The notes: generated from the sequence alone by a model not told the origin. DNA of 64,000 nt from Caprella mutica (GCA_947561585.1 CANNZV010002327.1:1-64000), one strand, 5' to 3'. Positions 1-13,185 are shown, numbered from the stretch's first letter. Program-made: numbers and translations.

Positions 1-576
1 AGCTGAAATAGAAAGACGGTATCCAACATACAACCACTGGTCATAAGATTCATTGTCAGGTTCAGGTTTTCCACCCTCCTCCTGATGATGAATAGAAATC
101 TTTCTATTCGATAGCTTGAAAACTGATAAAACCTTCAACGCAGAGTTTGAATAACCTCTAATATTATGTATTTCCCGTTGAGTTTGAATCTTTTCAAACA
201 ATATATAGTGTTAATCATATATTCCGTTAATTATATATAAGTTAATTATGTATATTATAACTAGTGTACTTTCCCGTTAAAAATAACGGGTCATCATCAA
301 TATCAATTTATTTCCCATCATTACGTTACTTTTATTAAATTCAATTAAAATTAAATTTTCTGCATAGTCTAATTGTGTTTATAGATTAAATACATTTAAA
401 AATTGAATAGAAACAGGATATTTAAATATCAAGTCTATATATTCCCGTGCGTATCATAGTTACATTCTTCAGGTTTAATACCCGTCGTCTAAAAGCGGAC
501 ACCAAATAAATAAATCAATGAATAAATAAACACACGAAGGAAATTATTAGTATAGATAAATAAGTTAATTATATTA
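1..576. other. AT-rich flank with a half-copy of a hairpin repeat
   Basis: No gene is seen. Positions 118-166 match, with one or two differences, one arm of the long hairpin at 20971-21073. The rest is AT-rich sequence without a recognised feature. Confidence 0.5.
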
Positions 577-1346
577 CAGGCATTCCCCGCTTTAGTTACC
601 AAATCACGACTCAGTTTAGTTACCAAACGGTAACTAAAGCGAATGAAAGTAACAAGAAATTTATAATAATTGTCACTCCTTGATTATACATCTTATTTTC
701 TATGATCGAGTTTTAGAAAGAAAATTTGTTTAAGAGTTATTAGAGTACTACGTATATAAGCATATTATTAATAATATACAGTCTGTCATTGTTTGTGACT
801 GTGATGAAAAAGTTTAAAGTCGTGCATTTATTAAATGTTTTAAAATCCATCTCACTCAGTATAGGTGAGTAATTAATAGATACTTAGATTTCTATAATTA
901 TTGTGCTACATTTAACAAACAGCAATTTTATGCTCTATGAAATATTTTTGGTAGTAGGGTACTAAGTTCCAAGTTATTGGTTGATTCTACAATTTCGAAC
1001 ACGTCAGAAAAAAATATTATAAGTATTATTTAACTTCTATTCTAATTGCTTTCATGGATACCAATTGGAATAAAAGTTGAATAATGATTATTATATACAT
1101 ATTTTCACGTGTTCGAAAATATGGAACTCACCCTAAAATGGGACATGTTGAATTTCTGAACCAATTGCTTCTAATAACCTCATCTGGATTATAATTTTTA
1201 TATCTTTCTTTAATTACCGTGAAATAAATAATCACAAAAAATTGTCTCCGTTTTCTATGTCTACGAACGGTTCTTATTTCGAAACATGACTCGAAATAAG
1301 TACCACTTTTGTTAAAGCGAGTTGTACTTAAAGCGAGGCCTGACTG
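577..1346. mobile_element. Non-autonomous Tc1/mariner/pogo-like element with TA target duplication
   Basis: The element begins CAGGCATTCCCCGCTTTAG and ends with the complement of CAGTCAGGCCTCGCTTTAAG, so its ends are imperfect terminal inverted repeats starting with CAG. TA lies on both sides (575-576 and 1347-1348). No transposase frame is visible in its 770 bp. A diverged copy lies in the opposite orientation near 22799-23570. Family placement is inferred from the TA duplication and the CAG terminus. Confidence 0.6.
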
Positions 1347-1597
1347 TATTTAGTACTATATATAATAGATGATATCAGTTTCATGGAATATGGTAATGGG
1401 ACATTAAATTCCAGTGTTTCTCCTTTCATCAACGCTCCCATTTTGGTAATTAATTTACTGTTTTCTGAATCCTAAAATTTACATAAATCACGAATAATGA
1501 TGGATCTAATGATCACCTGCTATGGATCTAATGATCGCCAGCTGTGGTACGTAGAAACAACCAGATAATAGTACTTTACTTTTATTTTCACAAACGT

Positions 1598-2365
1598 TTA
1601 ATATATCTCCAAGAAGCATACGACCATGGAGGATGGAACGTATCTTTCTTCAATTGAAACAACTTTTCCATATATCGGTTGAGACCCTGTAACTTCCATA
1701 ACCTGAGACTGTACAGTTACTCTAGGTAACTCACCGAGCAAGAGATTGTTGGTTAAGCGATCTGAAGCCGATGTAAAGTTTCCAACTCGGACTTCGGCGT
1801 CTATGAATCTTTCGTTTATTTTCGTGGTAGTTGGTTGGGCGACAATGAACACAGAAGTTATCTTTTGCACTGAAGTGAATTCAATCGACAAGAAAGGAGC
1901 TATCGCAGGATCAGCTGAACCTCCATGATAGCAATTAGAAAGTTTGAAGGAATTGACACCTCCTAGTAAGTTACTAGGCAATCTTCCATTGTATGGATCA
2001 CTTCCGGTAATTTGCAGAACTTTGTTTGGGAACAAACTTTCTTTTATTCTTTTTGTGTAGCAAGGTACGAGAGTTCCAACTAGTGTATCTGTTACCAATG
2101 GAGTTATGTATATATCTGACAATACGTACTCGGTATCAGATGATAAGCAGACGACGGCGCACCAATCCAATTTATTACACTCATTAATTGGATAGAAATG
2201 TTTTGAAAACATGGGTCTTGGTCTGAACTCAAAGGTACCCTGACCTGCCTTTCTCTTGCTTAATGTAACCATGGATTTAACAAACAAGAAACTGGTTATC
2301 GAGCCCGAAGAGACAAGGAAATTCATGAAGATGATGAACACCCTCATTTTGCTCAGCAGATTCAT
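1598..2365 (-). CDS. Secreted F5/8 type C (discoidin/fucolectin-like) domain protein, copy A
   Basis: This 255-aa protein has a hydrophobic N-terminus (about residues 7-30, signal-peptide-like). A cysteine-bearing segment (about 60-105, of the form ECxxxxWCxxxC...PC) resembles a PAN/apple fold. A C-terminal half (about 115-255) has the F5/8C signature DAEVRVGN, conserved buried hydrophobic strands and a terminal Cys near FLEIY. F5/8C domains of this kind usually bind glycans or membranes outside the cell, so a lectin-like role is inferred, not shown. The Met of MNLLSKM is used because it is the first ATG after a likely 3' splice site 15 nt upstream, which is conserved in all three copies; a 5' exon is therefore probably missing here. 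AATAAA on the minus strand lies just past the stop (1581-1586). The copies at 16605 and 37654 are paralogs. Confidence 0.65.
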   Translation of the reverse strand: MNLLSKMRVFIIFMNFLVSSGSITSFLFVKSMVTLSKRKAGQGTFEFRPRPMFSKHFYPINECNKLDWCAVVCLSSDTEYVLSDIYITPLVTDTLVGTLVPCYTKRIKESLFPNKVLQITGSDPYNGRLPSNLLGGVNSFKLSNCYHGGSADPAIAPFLSIEFTSVQKITSVFIVAQPTTTKINERFIDAEVRVGNFTSASDRLTNNLLLGELPRVTVQSQVMEVTGSQPIYGKVVSIEERYVPSSMVVCFLEIY

Positions 2366-2433
2366 AGTTGAAAGGAGAATCTGCAGAATGGAAAGAACAT
2401 TACAACTTAAAACTGTTAGTGTAAATACAAATA

Positions 2434-2705
2434 CAGTGAAACTCCTTAGTTACGAAGTATTAGATCTTCTTAATTATGAGCCACTTCATATCTCAGGGGA
2501 ACTGATAGTTTTCTATGATCAAAATCTTGGCGAAAACTGAGATCTTTGAGGGACAACTATGAGGAATAACTTGCAGTATATAATTTCTATAATTTAAACA
2601 TAGAAAGTACTTCACAACTCAGGTGCATTTCATAATTCAGGAATTGCGTTATGAAGCATTAGTGTGCTTAATAACGCAAAACTTCATAATTCAGGAGTTT
2701 CACTG
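2434..2705. mobile_element. MITE with CAGTGAAACTCC ends, TA-type, just upstream of gene A
   Basis: It starts CAGTGAAACTCCTTAG and ends with the complement of CAGTGAAACTCCTGAATT. The left flank is TA; the right flank has drifted to TT. Relatives lie at 10173, 17447, 23955 and 31450. The same site beside gene C (about 38480) is empty with a single TA. It sits just upstream of the likely 3' splice site of gene A, so in an intron or promoter. Confidence 0.65.
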
Positions 2706-2879
2706 TTCTTCTTTTGTTGATAATGTTGGACTATGTAAGAGAAAATAGGATCCCTCCTTTAATCCTTTATGCCCTGAATTAACTTGAAAAAAATTACAAT
2801 ACCCTCGTAATAAGTGTACACATCCCAGCAAACATGCCCGAATTAATTCGATATCGGGGTTGGGTCTAATTCGGCTCTT

Positions 2880-3012
2880 TCTAAATTGCTCGAAAGACAA
2901 TTGCTCGAAAGCTATTGCTCGAAAGACAATTGTTCGAAAAACAATTGCTCGAACGAACAATTGATCGAATGAACAATTTCTCGAATGATCAATTGCTCGA
3001 ATGATCAAATTG
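2880..3012. repeat. Short degenerate minisatellite, about 15-bp unit
   Basis: About nine diverged units built around GCTCGAAAGACAATT are seen. The minus-strand open frame across it is a by-product of the repeat. Confidence 0.7.
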
Positions 3013-3311
3013 ATCATTGTTCAAATTAATAAAAGACAGATAATCATGAAGTTGGATCACTTCAATTAGCTGCTCCTAACCGTCCTAATTAGTAATTTAC
3101 TCGCTATTTGCTATCAATCATAATACTGTTTTTAAATTATCATCTTCCTTGTATTCTTATTTTAATTGAAAATGAATACTGCAGCAATTTTAGGGACAGT
3201 AATTTTCGTTTTTCGTCAGTCGATAGCTCACTAGACTCCGACGATATGTTCTTCGGTCTAGGTTAGGTTTGTACAGGTATAGCAACTCGGGTTCTGGAAA
3301 CTGTTCCCGAC

Positions 3312-5558
3312 ATATTTAGCATGACCTCTGGTATTCGTCTCACTTGTTTAGCATGACCTCTGGTATTCGTCTCACTTGTTTAGCATGACCTCTGGTATTC
3401 GTCTCACTTGTTTAGCATGACCTCTGGTATTCGTCTCACTTGTTTAGCATGAGCTCTGGTATTCGTCTCACTTGTTTAGCATGACCTCTGGTATTCGTCT
3501 CACTTGTTTAGCATGACCTCTGGTATTCGTCTCACTTGTTTAGCATGACCTCTGGTATTCGTCTCAATTGTTTAGCATGACCTCTGGTATTCGTCTCACT
3601 TGTTTAGCATGAGCTCTGGTATTCGTCTCACTTGTTTAACATGACCTCTGGTATTCGTCTCACTTGTTTAGCATGACCTCTGGTATTCGTCTCAATTGTT
3701 TAGCATGACCTCTGGTATTCGTCTCACTTGTTTAGCATGACCTCTGGTATTCGTTTCACTTGTTTAGCATGACCTTTGGTATTCGTCTCACTTGTTTAGC
3801 ATGACCTCTGGTATTCGTCTCACTTGTTTAGCATGACCTCTGGTATTCGTCTCACTTGTTTAGCATGACCTGTGGTATTCGTCTCACTTGTTTAGCATGA
3901 TCTCTGGTATTCGTCTCACTTGTTTAGCATGACCTCTGGTATTCGTCTCACTTGTTTAGCATGATCTCTGGTATTCGTCTCACTTGTTTAGCATGACCTC
4001 TGGTATTCGTCTCAATTGTTTAGCATGACCTTTGGTATTCGTCTCACTTGTTTAGCATGACCTCTGGTATTCGTCTCACTTGTTTAGCATGACCTCTGGT
4101 ATTCGTCTCACTTGTTTAGCATGACCTCTGGTATTCGTCTCACTTGTTTAGCATGATCTCTGGTATTCGTCTCACTTGTTTAGCATGACCTCTGGTATTC
4201 GTCTCAATTGTTTAGCATGACCTCTGGTATTCGTCTCACTTGTTTAGCATGACCTCTGGTATTCGTCTCAATTGTTTAGCATGACCTTTGGTATTCGTCT
4301 CACTTGTTTAGCATGACCTCTGGTATTCGTCTCACTTGTTTAGCATGACCTCTGGTATTCGTCTCACTTGTTTAGCATGACCTGTGGTATTCGTCTCACT
4401 TGTTTAGCATGATCTCTGGTATTCGTCTCACTTGTTTAGCATGACCTCTGGTATTCGTCTCACTTGTTTAGCATGATCTCTGGTATTCGTTTCACTTGTT
4501 TAGCATGACCTCTGGTATTCGTCTCACTTGTTTAGCATGACCTGTGGTATTCGTCTCACTTGTTTAGCATGAGCTCTGGTATTCGTCTCACTTGTTTAGC
4601 ATGACCTCTGGTATTCGTCTCACTTGTTTAGCATGACCTGTGGTATTCGTCTCACTTGTTTAGCATGACCTCTGGTATTCGTCTCACTTGTTTAGCATGA
4701 CCTCTGGTATTCGTCTCACTTGTTTAGCATGACCTCTGGTATTCGTCTCACTTGTTTAGCATGACCTGTGGTATTCGTCTCACTTGTTTAGCATGACCTC
4801 TGGTATTCGTCTCACTTGTTTAGCATGACCTCTGGTATTCGTCTCACTTGTTTAGCATGACCTCTGGTATTCGTCTCACTTGTTTAGCATGACCTCTAGT
4901 ATTCGTCTCACTTGTTTAGCATGACCTCTGGTATTCGTCTCACTTGTTTAGCATGACCTGTGGTATTCGTCTCACTTGTTTAGCATGACCTGTGGTATTC
5001 GTCTCACTTGTTTAGCATGACCTCTGGTATTCGTCTCACTTGTTTAGCATGACCTCTGGTATTCGTCTCACTTGTTTAGAATGACCTCTGGTATTCGTCT
5101 CACTTGTTTAGCATGATCTCTGGTATTCGTTTCACTTGTTTAGCATGACCTCTGGTATTCGTCTCAATTGTTTAGCATGACCTTTGGTATTCGTCTCACT
5201 TGTTTAGCATGACCTCTGGTATTCGTCTCACTTGTTTAGCATGAGCTCTGGTATTCGTCTCACTTGTTTAGCATGACCTCTGGTATTCGTCTCACTTGTT
5301 TAGCATGACCTCTGGTATTCTTCTCACTTGTTTAGCATGACCTCTGGTATTCTTCTCACTTGTTTAGCATGACCTCTGGTATTCTTCTCACTTGTTTAGC
5401 ATTACCTCTGGTATTCGTCTCACTTGTTTAGCATGACCTCTGGTATTCGTCTCACTTGTTTAGCATGAGCTCTGGTATTCGTCTCACTTGTTTAGCATGA
5501 CCTCTGGTATTCGTCTCACTTGTTTAGCATGACCTCTGGTATTCATCTCACTTGTTTT
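3312..5558. repeat. 32-bp tandem repeat, about 70 units
   Basis: The unit contains TTTAGCATGACCTCTGGTAT followed by TCGTCTCACTTG. Units are nearly identical, with scattered single-base variants (GAGCTC, GATCTC, CTGTGG, CAATTG). The array is present in unit A only; the matching place in unit B (about 17.85 kb) has none. No coding role is seen. Confidence 0.95.
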
Positions 5559-5788
5559 TATTAAATTTTCCTTTTTTGGTAGCTCTTATCTGGTGGACTT
5601 TTTTCTCTTCTTTTATCCAAAATTTTGTATCGTTTATGATCAATTCCAATATGTACCTAAATGTATCGAAAGAACACCAGTAATTGGATATCTATTCATA
5701 AATGTATCATAATGCTCCGAATCGTATGAGATGAAATCTGTAATTTATAGAAATATATCAAAACCTGATATTGATTTCATTGCATATA

Positions 5789-7075
5789 CATCCAGGATGT
5801 CCGAGTGGTCAGCCTTGCAGACTACAGTGCAACCTAATTGTTTATGCAAAAATATGCTACAATATTGCCATGTAAATAAAAAGTAAAAATTTCGTAATTT
5901 TCAAATGATAAATGTAGTAGAAAATACATTATAATGTAAACATACATTGTTATTGGAGAAAATAATATCAATAATGACTGAAAATTGATTTAGTCAAATT
6001 TTTAGTGAACGAATACTTTATGCAAAATAAATAAAATTATATATTATATTAAAAACTGAATATTTGTTGATGAGTATTTGAGTTGATCGTTACCATATAT
6101 GCCTAATTAAATTAATAATACGACTTAGCTCTAATATTGTAACGACAAGCTCTAAAAAGAAACGTTTTAATATTCACTTTGTGTCCTCCAGTGTTTAAGA
6201 CATTTACAAGACGTTAGCAACAGAATTAACCACTATAACTAGGTTACGTACTTCAGATGGATTAACACTGCTGTATGCCTTTTCTATTTCATTCCACAAG
6301 GTGTCATTCGAATTGTACAGCTTCCCATTTGAGTAAACTTTTCTTTTAATTGTAACCCAAATATTTAAGGGGAGAGCTTTTCATTTTTTGACCTCTCCGA
6401 TTTCCCTTGAGTAATAATTCCAAGTCAACTTAGGAACATTCGATGCCCAAGCCTCCTCAACAATGGCTTCACTAGTTGCATTAAGTATTTTTCTTGAAGT
6501 ATTTTTTGATTTTTCGTCCGTTTCGGTTTCGCTAAGGTAACTTCACCAACAGATAAAAAATTCTTGAAGGTATGGTGATCCCTTTTCGTTAATTTCGATG
6601 TTTCTAGACTTGTATTTCTCTTTTAGGTTGATCTAATAATTTTCTACGGTTCTACCTTCCTGCTTATTTTATTGGACTCTGTCTCCCCACTATCTAAAAA
6701 TATCTAAAATTTGCATAAACTATTCGTTCACTTAAAACAATCAACAATACAAAAAACTGATATTTATGCAGAATTTCCTATAAATTTCAAAGAAAAATGA
6801 ACACGTATAAAAAGTAATTTAATACACAATAATTATTTCATATTTAAAAATGAAATTGAAATTATAGAAATCCCTAAAATTCCCTCAATTGCATCTTGCA
6901 TAAACTATTCGTTGCACTGTACAGGACATGAGGCTGAGACTCCGAGTCTCAGACACACCACTTCATTAATTCTCATTTAATTTGTATATTGCAATATGTA
7001 ACATTAGTCAAATTGATATGCACCCAAACGCACTTTACACTATATGTAATAAAGTAAAAGCTGGAAATAAATGCA
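5789..7075 (+). repeat. tRNA-like SINE copy, split by a Tc1-like insertion
   Basis: The head (5789-5824) has an A-box-like stretch GTCCGAGTGGTCAGC. It resumes at 6922 with a weak B-box-like CCGAGTCTC and a tail shared with the copy at 18299. The break at TA coincides with the element at 5825-6919. That the family is tRNA-derived is inferred from the two promoter-like boxes. Confidence 0.5.
5825..6919 (-). mobile_element. Decayed Tc1-like transposon with transposase remnant
   Basis: The ends are CAGTGCAACCTAATTG and the complement of CAGTGCAACGAATAGTTTA, flanked by TA (5823-5824 and 6920-6921). On the minus strand about 6190-6480 translates piecewise into a Tc1-type transposase C-terminus (PLNIWVTIKRKV, then TLWNEIEKAY, then SEVRNLVIV), interrupted by at least one stop and with the catalytic acidic triad not intact. 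It is a dead copy of 1095 bp. Unit B has the empty site at about 18340. Confidence 0.75.
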
Positions 7076-8253
7076 GTTTGATACTTTAAATTTCTTCCAA
7101 GAATTATATGGATATATATTAGACATCGTATTTGCTGTCTATTTCCTTACAAAACTCTTCCGTTTTAGTAGCTATTATAATTAGTTTAGTGTTGCATTGA
7201 TAGTATGAAATGCATCTGAACGATGGATATATTTTATTCATGATTACTATTTAGTATTTAGAAACAATAGGCAAAATATATTCGCGTCATTTAGAAAGAG
7301 TTGGTACTGAATGCAGTATATTGGTATCAATAATCCATTAAACAGTTAATAAATATCATCTATTTTGATGTGTATTCTATATCGATTTTGATTTCTATTC
7401 TATTGTGCTTAAACGCTTTCGTTTAGATTGCTTTTCATTTAGAACTGTTGTAAAATGAATCTAAACGGTACAGAGGGAACTGCTTAGTTACTATTTTTGA
7501 CATCGATAGTGATGGGCACGTGGTATCGTTTAGAAATATATTGTCATGACTATGTTTGCTGGGATGTGTTTAACAGCTCGTTTAGGGAAAAAATGTCCAA
7601 ATTATAGCGCAATATAGATTATTCGAAAGAAAACTGATAAGTCTTCTTATGACATTAAGGGTTAATTAATGTTATACGTGCCCGAAATAACTACATTTCT
7701 TGGTTTATTTTACAGTAAGATTCAAATATCGTTCATCGGAGGTTATGATTGAATAGTATAGTTATCATAAATATATCTGGAATCATATTCAATTAATTAC
7801 TTTATAAAATTTAATTGAGATTATTTGAAAGAATAGTATTTAAATTTTCAAATCTATTTATATTTAATTCTAACTTAGTTTTAAAATAAGCCAAACTTAC
7901 CAATTTACGTACGTATTTTTTTCAATATACCTTCGAACTGATTACCAACACTAGAGACCTGATAATTAATGTGTCTATAATCAGAGCTGTGTACCGATGA
8001 ATGTTTTCACATTACTGAATAGGTTTGAACTGTAAACATTTGGTAAATATTGACGAAATAGATTAATGTCTCTGAACATGCTATCTAAAATTGTTTTATT
8101 CGATTGCACGTGTCTTTAGTTTCATATTTACAGGGTGTATAATCATTGTGTTCCAGAAGATAAACTTTAATACAACTTTATTATTAAAGCATTGATTTGA
8201 ATTGGATTAGTTTCAAGACAATCACATGTTCGGCAAACTAATCCACGGGAAAG
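7076..8253. other. Unit A spacer, no gene seen
   Basis: Non-coding sequence homologous to about 18485-18925 plus 24550-25140 in unit B, and partly to 39600-40200 in unit C. No long conserved frame is seen. Confidence 0.6.
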
Positions 8254-8874
8254 CTATTAGTTAATAACTATTAGTCAATAACTATTAGTCAATATCTATT
8301 AGTTAGTCAATAACTATTAGTCAATAACTATTAGTCAATAACTATTAGTTAGTCAATAACTATTAATCAATAACTATTAGTCAATAACTATTAGTCAATA
8401 ACTATTAGTCAATAACTATTAGTTAGTCAATAACTATTAATCAATAACTATTAGTCAATAACTATTAATCAATAACTATTAGTCAATAACTATTAGTCAA
8501 TAACTATTAGTTAGTCAATAACTATTAGTCAATAACTATTAGTCAATAACTATTAGTTAGTCAATAACTATTAGTCAATAACTACTAGTCAATAACTATT
8601 AGTCAATAACTATTAGTCAATAACTATTAGTCAATAACTATTAGTTAGTCAATAACTATTAATCAATAACTATTAGTCAATAACTATTAATCAATAACTA
8701 TTAGTCAATAACTATTAGTCAATAACTATTAGTCAATAACTATTAGTTAGTCAATAACTATTAGTCAATAACTACTAGTCAATAACTATTAGTCAATAAC
8801 TATTAGTCAATAACTATCAGTCAATAACTATTAGTCAATAATTATTAGTCAATAACTATTAGTCAATAACTATT
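8254..8874. repeat. 14-bp tandem repeat, short array of unit A
   Basis: The unit is TCAATAACTATTAG, with periodic 18-bp variants carrying an extra TTAG. About 43 units are present. It stands at the same place in the duplicated unit as the 5-kb array at 25143 and the 29-bp array at 40212. Confidence 0.95.
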
Positions 8875-10172
8875 CTTCAGCTGGTTGAATTGATTAGTCA
8901 AATGTAATATAACATTTTATTTTAATAATACCTATCTAATTAAATTTAATACCTATAATAATATGAATATATATTGAAAAACATTAATGGAATAACGCAT
9001 TCTTATTTATGTGAGATAAGAGAATTCCTCTAAAATGTCACTATTTATTTACTCCATAGTTACATAAACTCTACGGAGTTCACTTCACATATTCATATTT
9101 TTCCTATTTGCTTTCGGGAGCTAAAATAATGATAAAAAATATCATTATTATTGTACTTCTAATTAAGATCTATAGTTACTAGAGAAGATCTATACATATC
9201 AAAGTAAATAGTACAAGTTTTATATATACAAGTTTTGGTGAAAACAAGTATCTTTCAGTATGTTTTTTTCTCAAATAATATTATTAAAAATATTCAATGG
9301 CTTAATAGTTGCAATAATAAAGTATAGTACTGAATTATAATAATTCGTAACAGCTGGGCACAGCCCTACTAGCAATACAGTTCATGAATGATATATCTAA
9401 AATATTGAAGTAAAAACAAGTTAGAGGATTAAATATAACGAAATTATGAATATTAAAATGATACGAACCGAATATTTGGTAACTTTGACCGAACACCACA
9501 CAGCTAATATCATGAAGCCTTTTTTTATGATAAATTTTTAGGATTTCGATCATTTTAGCGATATTCCTAGGTTCTGAGATGTAATGTAGTTTGATCGAAA
9601 GAATTATTCTTATGTGTTTAAGATGTATTGCTTTTGATAGCATCTTAGTTATATTGGGCTATTGGTATTGAGTGTTTAGAGTTCTAAAATATATTATATG
9701 ATGCTACGAATTTAATTTGTTTTATTTTGTAAGAATTTGAAACTGACTTATCAAAATAATTCATTAAAGTATATGTTCAATTATTAATGACCAACATAAT
9801 TTAATTGATACCATCATTTAATATTCAATAAAATTCACTAATTGGTATTTCTATTGTCATTTACTATTGACTTATTGGCATCTTTTCCAGTAACTACAAA
9901 AAAGCGGGGCTTATCCTAAGCAACGGTGCCAAATCTCAAAATATCGACTAAAAAATCCACGGTTTTTGCTACTAATATTCTAACTGTCTTCATAATTTTT
10001 TTCCCTGATAATACATAAAAGCAATTGCACAGCGATTGAAATAATGAAGAAAGTATTCAACTTTAAACGTTGTAAACATCCGATTAATATTTGCAACCAA
10101 GAACAGTTAAGCCAATAAAGTTAATGGTAATTGTTCTCAGTCTATATATCGCTTAGCTTCAGTAAAGTAATA

Positions 10173-10418
10173 AAGTGAGAGTCCTGAGTGCAGAAGTATT
10201 GGATTCTTCATAAATCAAAGCCACCTCATAACTCAAGTGCACTAGAATAGTTTTTTGGGACTAAAGTCTTAGAAAATTATGGTTATTTGAGGGATAACTT
10301 ACGCAGTATATCATTTTCTATAATTTAAACATAGAAAAAAGACTTCATAACTTGGGTGCATTTTTCATAATTCAGGTTCTTCATTACTGGAGTGCTTCAT
10401 TACTCAGGAGTTTCACTG
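10173..10418. mobile_element. MITE of the CAGTGAAACTCC family, decayed left end
   Basis: The right end matches the family terminus GAGTTTCACTG followed by TA; the left end is diverged (AAGTGAGAGTCCTGAG after TA). It shares internal sequence with the copies at 2434 and 17447. Confidence 0.55.
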
Positions 10419-12999
10419 TAACTTCATGAAACACTGAGTAAATGAGTAAGAAAGAATTTGGTAGAACTGATTGAACCAATGAACCACAGTCAATTGGACA
10501 AAATGAGTGGCATGAAAATTAGGATCAGTCAATTGTAACTTTAAAAGATCGTATTGGTGAAATAACATTAGCGGTTATTGAAGTAAACGAATTATATTAA
10601 AAAGAGTTCATATGTTTCTATTATGTTATATTTAAGCCTTATATTATAGTAGGTATACGAGAATAAGCATGCAATCAGCTGATCGCGTATGACCAACATC
10701 ACAATCAATTGATATACACTCTCTCTCTCTCAGTGAGCAATATAGTACCTATATACAATAACGTTGTTCTTACTTAACGAACGCATAGAAAACGAACTCA
10801 AAGAAAACTTTTCAGGGGAACTGCAATAATTCTTTTACTATAAATTAATAATTACGTTTTTCTTCTCTCTTTTTTCTCAGAAAAATACAAAGTAATATGA
10901 TCTTATTAACCAAAATCATTCTGACCACCATACATTGAACAACTATAACACGATGATGGACCAGTTTGTACACTCGAACAACAAAGAGCTTGTAGAACAG
11001 TTCTAGGGAAATTCCACTGAGGAAAGTTCTACTGCGGACATGTTAAATGGAGTAACAATAGTAAAACAACAATGAATTTTTTTATTAATGTAATTAAGGT
11101 ATGCACTTATATCTTGTAGAAATATTAATGTAGCTCAGTCTTGATATCAATTTTTCAGTTTTGAAATCCACACACTAATCGTTTCAAGCGTGAGGCAATT
11201 GCCTCGTATAAGTAGGAGAAATATATTTTTAATGTAAGCAATTTACTACACCTCGTAGAAATATTAATCCATTTTCGTCTTAATGCAAGAAATTAAATTT
11301 TAAATCTGTACAATACGTCATGGAAACCAAATAAATAAAAAATATAGTTGAAATTTTCAAAGCTTTATTGGTTAAAGGTCCTCTCCACTCTAAATTTAAA
11401 AAAATCTGGAATTACTTTAAATTTATAACAGGAAGCAGAATCTAAATCGATCAAGTATAATGTTCACAACTAATCATATAAGAAATATTCACATTTTGCT
11501 TTTTTTCATTCTGAGATTCATTAAGAGAAAAAGCCCGCATAATTGATTAAGTATGTTCGTTTAAATATACATAGTACATATCTATACAAATACATAGTAC
11601 ATACCTATGTATACAAATACATTGTTTTAAAATGTATTAACAATCGATCTAATTAGAGTAATTAATCAATTGTTAATACGCTGAAAAGCTATAACTTTAT
11701 TATTTAGACTTAATCTTATAATCTTCTAAAGGATTATAAACTTTATAATCATGTATTACTATTCAATAATAAATCAAGGAATTGGTGTTAGGTTAAACTC
11801 ATGTATCATGTAAATTACGAATTCGATTACATTCAATTATATTATTAGCTTTGAACTCATGTATGAGCACGAATTGGATTATATTCGACTAAATATTTAG
11901 CTTTGAGTTCATATGGCCTTTTTTCATATGGCCTTCTACACTCTTATAAAACGGGATGGAAAATTCATTACGTTGTTAAGTTCAGTTGGTAGCACCGTGA
12001 TAATCGTCGGTCAGAACTAGTCTCCGCCAATAGGAGTTGGAGGTGGTTACTCCACTCCTAAGTTTATTTAAAACTTAAAAGACTTGATTAGGATAAAACT
12101 CTTAAAAGTCCACCTTCCTTTATTTAAAAGACTTGTGCCTAAGTCTTATAACTGTATCTTCTCAATGCAATTAAAGTACATTTCATTCAAGAACCACTCC
12201 TGGTGTTTTATTTTGTCCTTCCAATAATGCCTTTTTCAAACCAACTTTTACCATTTAGAATCAGTTTTATATAACTCAATTAAAATAACGAAGAACCCGA
12301 AGACTTAAGTAGCTCTAGGGGAAAGGTGTATTTCATTCATTTCGGCTATATTAGAACATAGAAGTAGAATAACTTAGAGACCCTGATTAAAGGGCAATCT
12401 TAACAAAATTAACAGTTCTCTAGATTGGAAAAATATCATGATATATGAAAACTATTAGTAAGAAATACTTAATTAGGTACTACCGTACTTAGATTCTTTA
12501 TCTGGATCCATTATCTTGGAATCAGTTTTACTATTGTTTTGAATTTGTCGGATCTAGTTTGCCTAACGGACTTGCGGGCTTTTTATTTGCTTGAAATTCA
12601 GAGGAGTAGTAGAAAGAACGGAAAAAATCTTAAATTAAATATTATAATAAAACTATACAACCAAATTTGAAAAGGTTTACAGTTTTACTATCAGTAACCT
12701 TAGTTCTAATGAATAGAGAAATGAAAAATAGAGTGGAGGGGACATTTAAAAACAATATCCTACACTCTGCTAGTACACCATTGAACAGAGATAAAAAATT
12801 ATTTGAATAAAGTAAACGTTTCCTAGCTATCAACTTACTCGGACAGTATCACCTGCTCAGATAAAATAATTTATCAAAATATTTTTTGGACTGCAATTTG
12901 GACGGAACAGTATGTATTGTTTTAGAAAAAATTAAATACTACATATTATTTTTCAGAGACATCCTAGGAAAAAGCTCCTGGTTGATATTGGATTTTATT

Positions 13000-13185
13000 T
13001 AGTAGAATTTTCCTCAGTGGAATTTTTACAGCGGAACTTTCCGCAATGGAATCTTCCTCAGTGGAATTTTCCTCAGTGGAACTTTCCTCAGTGGAATTTT
13101 CCTCAGTGGAACTTTCCGCAGTTGAAATTTCCCAATGGGACTTTCCGCAGTGGAATTTTCCTCAGTGGAATCTTCCGCGCACCTG
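13000..13185. repeat. 16-bp minisatellite around TCCTCAGTGGAATTTT
   Basis: About ten units alternate CCTCAGTGG, CCGCAGTGG and CCCAATGGG forms. A single inverted unit lies 2 kb away at about 11008-11036, so the array may be the expanded end of an inverted-repeat element. The duplicate array is at 34285-34470. The WNFPQ-type open frame is a repeat artefact. Confidence 0.8.

Noticed and set aside
3312..5558. CRISPR-like array or repeat-protein gene
   Set aside because: There are no spacers between 32-bp units, and stop codons interrupt the frames.
12642..12833. 63-aa minus-strand frame, also present at 33927-34118
   Set aside because: Its conservation only reflects the recent segmental duplication; no coding signature is seen.
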